From contig UESW01003830.1 in assembly GCA_900491605.1 (NCBI GenBank), positions 1,023,404-1,087,403 of the forward strand: 64,000 bases of DNA. Reading direction: 5' to 3'. The notes under the pieces were generated by a model. It was not told where the DNA came from. It worked only from the letters and a program-made list of their open reading frames with translations, and made no database searches. The first letter of the stretch is position 1. Every line of letters starts with the position of its first letter. Below are positions 55,795 through 64,000 of this stretch, piece after piece. Source of the stretch: Calamus simplicifolius. Lineage: Eukaryota; Streptophyta; Magnoliopsida; Arecales; Arecaceae. A program made the position numbers and the translations under genes.

Positions 55795-58221
55795 ATGGCT
55801 TCTTCACCTTCTTGTTCTCTTTCCGACTTTGGGGATTGTTCACCTGCTCTTCACAGCTCCTTCACAACCTTCCCCTTCCCCGGAGCTTAGCTGGTCCTCT
55901 TCATCCTCCAACCGCACTTCGTTGGAACGCGGCGAGCGACCGGACGACCTGCGGCTGGGATTCGTCCGGCCACCGGACGGGCCCTACCCTGGCGCCGTCT
56001 GGCCGTCGCCGGTCCGTCCATTGCTGCCAAGGAGTCCCTCGAATGGACCACCTCCACCATGTCGGCCCAAGACATCATGAACCTTAGAACCAAGTATAGT
56101 TTTCCTCCTCACATTCGTCTATCCTGCCCTACTCCTGACGACAGGGTAACTTCTTCCCGTTCCGGGAGGGTTGCCTTGCACGGAGCTTTCTTTAAGGCGG
56201 GGCTTCGGTTATCCATCCACCCTTTCATCCTCAACCTCTTAGATAGATACTCTTTGGTACCCGCCCAGTTAGTCCCAAATTCTATCTGAACCATCATCGG
56301 CTTCATGGTACTTTATCACCTTCAGGGTATAGAGGCTAGCATCTCTTTGTTCTGTAGCTTCTACACTCTTCGCAAGCAAGCGGGGTGGTGGTCCTTTACC
56401 CCTAGACCCACTAGGATCCTTAAACTATATCTTCCCACATCCATCAAAGGTTAGAAAGATAGGTTCTTTTTTGCCGACGTTGAGGGGTTGAGCGGAATCT
56501 AGGGAACACCTAATATCGATGCCAATAGAGACTCTTCTGTACTCCCGAGGGATCGAATGGCATTCGGACAGCTTTCGACTGCCAACATCCCTCGGTGCAA
56601 CCAACTTTTAATCGAAGAGAACCTCCGTCTTGCCGGCCTTGTTCCGTCTAGTGGTGAGTGACTGATTACTCACCTTGCTTTTTCTGCCCTTCTCCTCTCT
56701 TCCCTTTTCTCTTTTTTTTTTTACACCTTTCCTCTTCCTTGGTACAGGAATTGTACCATCACTTCGTGAGATAAGACAAGTTGCCATAAAGAAAAGAAAG
56801 ATCAAAGCAGATGGGGCCCCTGCCGCAAGGAGGGCCGTCACCAAGACCGTCAGGAGGGCCAAGGCCAGAGAGGCCTTTGGAAGGGGCGAGACTGAGGGAG
56901 AGGCAAAGGTCATAGAGGCCTCTAATGGGAGCGAGGTGGAAAGAGCCGAAGCCGGTAGAGCCCTAGGAAGCGAGGCGGTAAGGGCCGAGGTTGGAGAGGT
57001 ATCAGGGCAGAATGAGGCAAGGGAAAGAGATCTACCTCATTCGCCTTTACCAGTGCCGCATCCGTCTCCTATTGATGTAATCGATACGTCTCTGAAGAAG
57101 GGGACTAAAGAGCCGTCACCACGCCCCATGGTCACCGAAGCGGAACCGGCCAACTCAGCTACAAGGCCAACTCCGGGAGCCGCCTTATCTCCTGAAGGGG
57201 TAGCGGTCGAGGCGTCTCCACCAGTAAAGGCACCAGAGGAGGCAGAGTTGGGGGCTGAGTCCTCGCCTGTAGCCATGAGGCCGACGGAAGGGGATGGCAT
57301 CAATTCTTCATTTCAATCAATTCTGACGCGTCATAGCCGTTGGGCCGAGCGGACATTGGCCCAGGCTTCGGTGCCTGAGCTGCAAGGGTTCTTTCGACAC
57401 CAAGGGAGATCTACTTTCTTCCGGGAGGCATCCATGGCGCATCTTTGGGTAAGTATTGTCCCATTGTCAAAACTTTTGTGACTATTTTTTTATCTAACTT
57501 AAGCAATCCGATCAGGCATTGAATTCTATGACCGCTATGAGGGGCCTTGGTCCCAGGCCGAGGCCGCTCTCGGTCAATCAGTGGAGGAAATTGGAGAGAT
57601 TCGGGCTAGAGCGGAGAGGGTCGAGGCAGTCCTGGAGGAGGCCCGGGCGGAGACGGCCCGGGCGCAAAAAGCTGAAGCCAAAGCCGAGGCTGCCCGACTT
57701 CGTATCCTGGCCCGGGCTAAGAAGGCGCTCGAAGTGGCTCAGCGCCAGACGGCCAATGAGCTTGACAATGCTCAGGTGGCAGAAGAAAAGCAAAGGGTGG
57801 CAAAAGAGAGTCAGAAAGCCGCTGAAGCGAAAATTTACTTGCTATAGCACCGGCTGCACTCTACCACCATTGAGATCAAAGTGGCCGAGGAGAGGGCCGA
57901 GAATGCCGAGGAATCGCTCGCCAACGAGACGCCAAGGCGGTACATCTGAAGGCGGCGGTGACCGAGGCCGAGAGGAAGGTTGACGAGGCCGAGAAGAAGG
58001 CCACCAAGGCTGAGGAGAAGGCCGCCGAGGCCGAGAAGAAAGTCATCGAGGTCGTAGAGGATTTTAGGAAGTCCAAAGCCTTTAGTAGGGAGCTAGCCGA
58101 GACAACTGCATTTGCCTACGATGCGGCTTCCAAGACTGTAAGGAGAAAATACACAGACTCTACGGCCTCGAAGGAATTGAAGAGCTGGAGCCGAACGAAG
58201 TTCCCGAAGATGACGACCTAG
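55795..58221 (+). pseudogene. Antisense spliced gene of Tat-2 (PF04195-like, coiled-coil tail)
   Basis: Plus strand, opposite to gag-pol. Candidate start MASSPSCSLSDFGD at 55795, with a frame change before the domain. The domain at 56059-56650 reads YSFPPHIRLSCPTPDDRV, LRLSIHPFILNLLDRYSLV and PAQLVPNSI, close to the Tat-1 copy. Stops at 56287-56289, near 56452 and near 56501 fit lost tryptophan or arginine codons. Intron 1 is 56654-56747 (GTGAGT...TACAG). Exon 2 is basic, then proline/glutamate-rich. Intron 2 is 57449-57515 (GTAAGT...ATCAG) and joins HLW to ALNSMTAMRG in frame. Exon 3 is a long alanine/glutamate/lysine coiled coil to 58221 with a frameshift near 57560 and a stop at 57846-57848. 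AATAAA follows at 58305. Role unknown. Confidence 0.72.
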
Positions 58222-58304
58222 CTCCGGCTCAACCTTAATTTCTTTTGTTTCCTTTATATTGTATTAAGCCCGATTTGATCAGCAGTTTTGTAACTTTCCT
58301 TAGC

Positions 58305-58310
58305 AATAAA
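58305..58310 (+). terminator. Poly(A) signal of the Tat-2 antisense gene
   Basis: AATAAA 84 bases after the stop codon, in TTAGCAATAAAAATTTCTTG, on the antisense-gene strand. Confidence 0.55.
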
Positions 58311-58599
58311 AATTTCTTGCTCAATTCTCATTTTGATTTGCATCGTAACCAATTATCAATGATTGGATGTGAATAAGCCGTAGTGGCCACTATCAAGGCC
58401 GTAGGCAGTCATAGCTAATAACCGCACTCGTGTGACCTGGTGGTCTTGATAAATGGCCTCGTGCCGCAGGTTACCGACACCGGAGGGTAGCACCAACACG
58501 AAGTCGATTAAGGGGCTATCGACAAGATGTTGGGTGGTGCCAAGGCACGGCTAGGCCAACACAGACGAGGGGTTGGGCCTTTTGAAAAGTTAAACTTCC

Positions 58600-58795
58600 A
58601 ATACCGACGCGGAGTCGGTTTTCGTGTGCCGATACGGAGTCGAGTTAAGAGGCCGACGTGGAATCGAGCTAAGGTGTCGACGCGGAGTAGAGCTACGGTG
58701 TCGACGCGATGTCGAGCTAAGGTGCCGATGCAGAGTCGAGCTAAGGTGCCGACGCGGAGTCAAGCTAAGGTGTGCCGACACGGAGCCGGGCTTGG
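58600..58795 (-). repeat. 24-bp tandem array in Tat-2 3' region
   Basis: About eight copies of GCCGACGCGGAGTCGAGCTA plus AGGT. On the minus (element sense) strand this is CGACTCCGCGTCGGCACC then TTAGCT, matching the Tat-N internal unit CGGCTCCGCGTCGGCACC then AAAGAC. Confidence 0.85.
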
Positions 58796-59150
58796 AGGCT
58801 TAGAGTGCTGAGGGGAGACTCGGGCTTGGAGTGCCGACGCGGAGACTCGGGCTTGGAATGCCGATGCGGAGCTGGGCTTGGAGGCTTAAAGTGCCGAGGG
58901 GAGACTCAGGCTTGGAGTGCCGACGCGGAGCCGGGCTTGGAAGCTTAGAGTGCCGAGGGGAGACTCGGGCTTAGAGTGGTGAGGGGAGACTCGGGCTTGG
59001 AATGCCGACGCGGAGCCAGGCTTGGAGGCTTAGAGTGCCGAGGGGAGACTCGGGCTTGGAATGCCGATGTGGAGCCGGGCTTGGAGGCTTAGAGTGCCGA
59101 GGGGAGACTCGGGCTTGGAGTGCCGACGCGGAGCCGGGCTTGGAGGGAGA
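58795..59150 (-). repeat. Longer tandem units next to the 24-bp array
   Basis: About six to eight units containing GGAGACTCGGGCTTGGAGTG, CCGACGCGGAGCCGGGCTTG and GAGGCTTAGAGTGCCGAG, roughly 30-70 bp each. They look like an expanded form of the neighbouring 24-bp unit. Confidence 0.8.
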
Positions 59151-59233
59151 AGCAGGATCACTCAAAAACATGTCACTGAGAATATTTTGAATGGTATTTC
59201 GGTAGGCTAGCTCAAGCTAAGAAAATTAACAAA

Positions 59234-61700
59234 CTACTGATAATACCGTCGTAGGTTGTTTGCGTTCCATGTGCGGGGGAAAGGCTTTCCGTCTAGCCCC
59301 TCAACTTTGTATGCTCCATGATGAAGCACCTCTGTGACTCGATAGGGTCCTTCCCATGTTGGTGCCAGCTTGCCTCCCTTCGTCGGCTTTGATATTTTGG
59401 CTCGTCGAAGGACTAGGTCTCCGGGATGAAACGTCATAGGTCGTACTCGGGCATTGTAGTATCTGGCCGCCCGCTGATGGAAGGCTGCCATCCGGAGCCA
59501 CGCTCAGTCCCGTAGCTCTTCTACTAGGTCGAGGTTGGCCTGCTGCTGATTTGGATTATCCCCCTCGCTGTACAACTCCATGCGAGGGCTCGGGACACCT
59601 ATCTCCACGGGAATGACAGCTTCGGACCTGAAGACCAGGCTGAAAGGAGTCTCTCCGGTGGGGGTCCACGGCGTTGTGTGGTAGGCCCACAGCACACTGG
59701 GGAGTTCTTCCACCCATCGCCCTTTGCAGTCATCTAGCCAGGCCCTCAGTCCTTGAAGGATAATGCGGTTAGTCACCTTGGCCGCACCGTTGGTCTGGGG
59801 ATACCCCACTGAGGTGAACCGCTGATGAATGCCTAGCCCGATGCAGTACTCCCGGAAGGCCGTGTTGTTGAACTACCGGCCATTGTCAGCGACGAGAGTA
59901 TGCGGCAGCCTGAACCGGCATATTATATATTTCCAAAAGAAGGATCTCACCTTGCCCTCGGTAATCTTGGCGAGTGCCTCGGCCTCGATCCACTTGGTGA
60001 AATGGTCGACGGCTACCGGTAGGAATTTGCGCTGACCGAAAGCTGGAGCGAATGGTCCCAGGATGTCCATACCCCACTGGGCGAAGGGCCAAGGTGCAAC
60101 CAGGGGGGTCAGCTGAGATGTCAGTTGGCGTTGGACGTTGGCATGGCGTTAGCAACTGTCACACCTCTTGACGAGCTCGGACGCATCCTCCCTCATTGTT
60201 AGCCAGTAGTATCCTTGTCGCAAGGCTATGTACGCCAGAGCTCTGCCCCCCAGATGACTTCCGCATACGCCTTCATGTATTTCCCGCAGGATGTAGTCTG
60301 CTTACGTGGGGCCGACACATTTAAGGACCGGGTACGAGAATGATCTTCGGTAGAGCTTTCCGTCCATTATCAAAAACTTCGGGGCCCGCCTCTTGAGCAG
60401 CCTAGCCTCAATCGAGTCCTCAGGAAGGGCGCTGTCAGTTAGGTACCGGATATAAGCGTCCATCCATGAAGGTTCTTGCTCGACCGAAAGGATCTCCTCC
60501 GTGGCTTCGATGCTTGGGACTTCCAGATCTCCACATAGGTTCTTCCCAACGTCCCGTCGACTGAGGTACCAAGTCGGGACAGGGCGTCAGCTCTGGCGTT
60601 CTCCCCCCGAGGAATATAACTGACGCTGAAGTAGGCTAAGAGAGAGGCTTGTGACTGCGCCATACTCAAGTAACAGGACATAGTAGGATTCCGCGCCTCG
60701 TATTCTCCAGTGATTTGGCCAGTGACTAGTTGGGAGTCAGTGAATGCTCTAAGGCACTTCACCCCGAGCTCCCGAGCTAATCTTATTCCCGACAGTAGGG
60801 CCTCATACTCCGCCTGGTTATTGGTGGCTGGAAAGAGAAAGCGGAGAGCGCACTCGGTTACAACTCCGTTCGGGTTGGCCAGGATGAGGCCCGCTCCACT
60901 CCCTTGAGAATTTGACTCTCCGTCCACATGAAGGATCCACTCATCCTCTCCAGTCCTAGGAGTTGTGGGGTTTGCATGGGAGTCTTCTGGTTGCTCCTCG
61001 CCCCATGTGCATTCGACCAAGAAATCTGCCAGGACCTAAGATTTCATAGCCGATCGGGGACGGAAAGATAGGTCGAATTCTCCCAGCTTAAGCGCCCACT
61101 TGCCAGTCGGCCCGAAGTGTCTGGACGAGTGAGAATCGCCTTGAGTGGTTGGTCCGTGACTACCATGATCGGATGAGCTTGAAAATAGGGCTGGAGGCGC
61201 TGGGCAGATACGATCAATGCGAAGATAATATTTTCAATTCTCGAATACCTGGTCTCCGCATCGTGAAGCACCTTACTGGTGTAATACATCGACTTTTGTG
61301 TTCCGTTGGTGTCCATGCAAACCAGCACGAAACTAACAGCATCCAGTAGATTCAAGCCGGGTCTCCCCAAAATTGCATTATAAGCCAGTGGGACCCGAAC
61401 CACGAGGAAGTTCATGAGAACTGTGCTCTAACGCGGTGAGGTCCCGGTGGTAATGGGGAAGGTGACCTCACCCTCCATCCTAACGGAGTCTCCAGTGAAA
61501 CCCATCAAGGGAGTGGTGATAGGTAGAAGAGAACTTGTATGCAAATTCATTCTAACAAAAGCGTCATAACTCAAGACATTCACTGAACTTCCACTATCAA
61601 CCAGAATCCGCTTTACATGGTGTTTAGCGATCGTCATGGAGACGACGATGCTATCATCATTTTTATTCACTACTCCTTCTAGATCCCTTTTAGAAAAAGG
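59234..61700 (-). pseudogene. pol: Tat-2 pol with RT deleted (protease, RNase H, second RNase H, integrase)
   Basis: Protease RILVDSGSSVNVLSYDAF at about 61560-61615, then LAYNAILGRPGLNLLDAV at about 61335. The next residues are SFVLVCMDTNGTQKS of the gypsy RNase H, so the whole RT is gone. Second RNase H: LHVDGESNSQGSGAGL, NNQAEYEALLSG, FTDSQLVTG and ARADALSRLG (about 60950-60560), with all four acidic residues. Integrase: WGMDILGPF and VADNGR, but NGAAKVTNR has lysine (AAG, plus CTT near 59780) where Tat-1 keeps glutamate. C-terminal GDLVLRRAKISKPTKGGKL and NLRRYYQ end at 59234. Stops are near 59875 and 60313, among others. Confidence 0.92.
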
Positions 61701-61849
61701 GATTACAGAGTCTTCTTCCTCCTCTCGCTGTCTTTTTGCACTGCTGCCTGCCCCCCCAGGAGATCATGGCCATGGTCTTTTCTGTCGGGGCGTTGTCTAT
61801 GCTAATTTGCGGCATTGGAAGTACCGATGGACCCGCGGCAGTAGGGTTC

Positions 61850-63316
61850 CCCCTCCGACGAACTTGCTTAGATGACCTTGTTGAACAAGTTCCTCGATAG
61901 CTTTCTTCAAGAGGCGACAGTCTTCAGTGCCGTAGCCATAGTCTCTGTGATATCGGCAATAAAGCTCCTTGCTGCGGGAATCCCAGACTTCATGGGGGGC
62001 GGACGTCGAAAGTACGGCTCCACCTCAATTTCCAATAGGATGTGAGATATCGGAGCAAGGAGAGGAGTGAACTTCTCCTTGGGAACAAGCGTCTGAGGCC
62101 GGTTGTTTGAGTGACGAGGAGGCTCAGACTTCTTGGGTCGTCCTACAGCAGGCTCCGTGGGCGTCGGTTTCTTGCTAGAACCTTTGTCAGCCTCCTTTCT
62201 GGAAGAGTCTGCTTCATCAGCGCGAATGTACTTCTGTGCCCGGCTTAGTAGCTTGGCATAGGAGCCAGGAGGCTTCTTATCCAGGGAATACACAAATCTA
62301 GAAGGACGAAGCCCTCGCTTCAGGGCTAGGGTGGCTACTGAATCCTCCAAGTTATAAACTTCGAGCGCAGCCTCCTTGAACCGAGTGACAAAGTCTTTCA
62401 GGGTTTCGCCACTCCTTTGTTGGATAGCAAACAAGCTATCAACCACTCGAGGAATCTTTCAGCATGCATCAAAGTGGGCCAGGAAAGATCGCTCGAGCTG
62501 TTTGAAAGAATTGATGCTGCACGGTGGTAAACGTGAGTACTATGCACGCGCCACCTTCCGCAGTGTGGCCAGAAAGGCCACACATAAGAGAGTGTTCGTC
62601 GCTCCTTGGACTTACATGAGAACCTTGTAGCTCTCCAAGTGGTCCAGTGAATCCGTCGTGCCGTCGTACGGGTCCAACTGGGGAAGACGGAACTGAGGTG
62701 GGACCGGCTCCTCCATGATGCGGCGAGAAAGCGGGGGATGGTGGTCGTAGTCCGTCCCGTGAGGGCTAGCGATCCGGCGGCTAAGCTCCTCCAATCGCTG
62801 GTGATATTCATCAAGCCGCCGTTCGGCCCAACGGGCGGCCTTCCTGCCGGTGTCCTCCTTAGAGGAGTCCGAAGACGAGGAAGGGGAAGACTGCCGGTGC
62901 AGGGAGTGCACATATCTTAATTCCTTCTCACCATACCGCCGGTGGGAGCGATCAGAATGGCGGGAGAGAGATCGCCGCCGCTTTGAGGCTTCCCGACGGG
63001 GAGGTTCAGGGAGCGAGTGATGGGAGGCCTCAGGAGGAGTCCTGCCCTGATGAGGCTGACTGGCTCCATGACCCTCCTTATGAGGCGGAGGGGGTTGAGG
63101 TGGCAAAGGCATGACGGCGAAGCAGTGTTCTTGTAGTCCTCACACCACCGTCATCAGATCTTGTACCTAGCTAGTCAGGACGTCAAGCCGATCGGACTGG
63201 CCAGCCTGTGGTGGTGCAAGAGGCGAAACATGGGCATTGGCCTCTGATTGTTCAGCCCGCATGAGGTGTTCCACAGCATGGCTGGTGGAAGCTTCCTGAG
63301 CTCGCGTCGTCACCAT
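61850..63316 (-). pseudogene. gag: Tat-2 gag
   Basis: Starts MVTTRAQEAST at 63316, about 80 bases inside the primer site. An Arg/Ser/Pro-rich part leads to the core RLPQLDPYDGTTDSLDHLES, VAFLATLRKVARA, LERSFLAHFDAC, LKDFVTRFKEAALEVYNLED and SLDKKPPGSYAKLLSRAQKY. The zinc-binding-like motif YCRYHRDYGYGTEDCRLLK is at about 61955-61900. In-frame stops occur at LTS*VQDL, KVLM*VQGA, VARA*YSRL and HFDAC*KIPR. Against Tat-1 (MMQVQGA, ARAWHSRL, FDACQRIPR) several of these fit C-to-T or G-to-A changes. Confidence 0.88.
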
Positions 63317-63379
63317 CCTCTTCCTCGCAGAAGTCGAGGGGTTACAGATGCGTGAAGGTAAACGTCTGTCTGCCGCACC

Positions 63380-63398
63380 CCTTCCTGGCACGCCAATC
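63380..63398 (-). promoter_or_regulatory. Tat-2 primer binding site
   Basis: Minus strand GATTGGCGTGCCAGGAAGGG, same as Tat-1, next to the LTR end CAACAACA. Confidence 0.78.
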
Positions 63399-64000
63399 TG
63401 TTGTTGCCAAGTCACTTGTGATGAGCGCCGGGTGTGCTGAAATCTTCGGGGGCCTCGGAGTATCCTTGAACCTGCAAGAAGTCCCGGGCCGGTGGTTTCG
63501 GCGGGGACCCTCCGATGCTCAAGTTAGTGAGCTTGTCGAACAGGAATGTGTTATGTGAGTATATTTCAGAGAGAAGAAGAAGAAGATCGCCGGCCCTGAG
63601 CTCGGGGTCTTTCTTTTATACCTGTATGGGGGGTTCCTTTTGTCTCGTTCCGTTAAAACCGTCGAATCTGCTTCGTTAGGATGAGTTCCGTGAACAGCGG
63701 GAAGGTGAGTCGTTGCCGATTGGGTGCTGCGTATATCGGCAACTGCAGGGTATGTTAGTAATTGCCCGTGATCTTGGTAAAACAGATGAGCAAGATATGC
63801 GACGGTTAGTGCCTCATATCCCTAGGTCCGATATTCGAGACTAGCTCCATTATACTAGGAAAATGTGCAATATTAAGGCCGAAGCCAAGGGCCGAAGCAA
63901 GGATGAGGCCGAAGCTAGAGGCCGAAGCCGAAGCTAGGATGAGGTCGAAGCTAGAGGCCGAGGCCGAATCCAGGGGCCGAAGCGAGGATGAGGCCGAAGC
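63399..64000 (-). repeat. Tat-2 5' LTR, truncated by window end
   Basis: 602 of about 709 bp are visible. TATA box (plus CTTTTATA) at 63613-63620. GAGGCCGAAGC repeats run to the window edge from about 63880. Confidence 0.88.

Larger units (their letters stand above)
54628..64000 (-). mobile_element. Tat-2: Tat-lineage Ty3/Gypsy element, RT deleted, 5' LTR cut by window end
   Basis: The 3' LTR is at 54628-55336 and the 5' LTR starts at 63399 and passes the window end. Same plan as Tat-1: gag, protease, RNase H, plant-type RNase H, integrase, 24-bp array, antisense gene, purine tract. The reverse transcriptase is missing. CATTG (54623-54627) is the left flank; the right flank is outside the window. 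Without RT and with a changed integrase residue, it cannot move on its own. Confidence 0.9.

Overview
This is a plant nuclear window, very probably from a monocot-like angiosperm with a repeat-rich genome, although the species cannot be fixed from sequence alone. Every protein-coding trace that I recognise belongs to a transposable element. I recognise no host gene, rRNA, tRNA gene or CRISPR array. The evidence for a plant is Sirevirus-type Copia elements with the TGGTATCAGAGC primer site, Tat-type Gypsy elements with two RNase H domains and an antisense gene, and a PIF/Harbinger element with a Myb/SANT-like partner gene.

Layout. (1) 1-1887: 3' part of an LTR ending GGGGCGTGACA (chromovirus-like), with a ~39-bp tandem repeat. 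(2) 2181-7226: an AT-rich long inverted-repeat (foldback) element whose right arm is split by a non-autonomous Tat-like LTR element, Tat-N (2582-6971). Tat-N has two ~1.65-kb LTRs, a primer site, a polypurine tract and a 1.07-kb interior made of a gag remnant and 24-bp repeats. (3) 8291-42461: one minus-strand Tat-type Gypsy element, Tat-1, of about 13.7 kb once its two guests are removed. Its gag and pol lie at 35.5-40.9 kb. Its 3' region holds a ~140-bp tandem array and a plus-strand (antisense) spliced gene at 10.5-13.1 kb. Two plus-strand Copia/Sirevirus elements sit inside that array: Copia-1 (14309-24336) and Copia-2 (24756-35175), each with gag, pol, a third ORF and paired LTRs. (4) 42812-52674: a 9.9-kb PIF/Harbinger element with TTA target duplication, a degenerate DDE transposase and a Myb/SANT-like gene, both on the minus strand. 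(5) 54628 to the window end: a second minus-strand Tat element, Tat-2, whose 5' LTR runs off the window. It repeats the Tat-1 plan, but the reverse transcriptase is deleted and the integrase glutamate is changed.

How the parts relate. The three Tat-like families (Tat-N, Tat-1, Tat-2) share a U5 block just before the LTR end, almost the same primer-site sequence, TATA boxes and purine tracts, while their U3 regions are filled with unrelated tandem repeats. Tat-N also shares its 24-bp internal repeat with the 3' region of Tat-2. Both Tat elements with pol carry an antisense gene with its own TATA box, introns and coiled-coil tail. The order of events is readable: Tat-1 inserted first, then both Copia elements into its tandem array.

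Most coding regions are broken by frameshifts and by stops that fit C-to-T change at methylated cytosines. The longest clean element ORF is the 552-residue Gag of Copia-2. Gene-free stretches are AT-rich and are listed as such.
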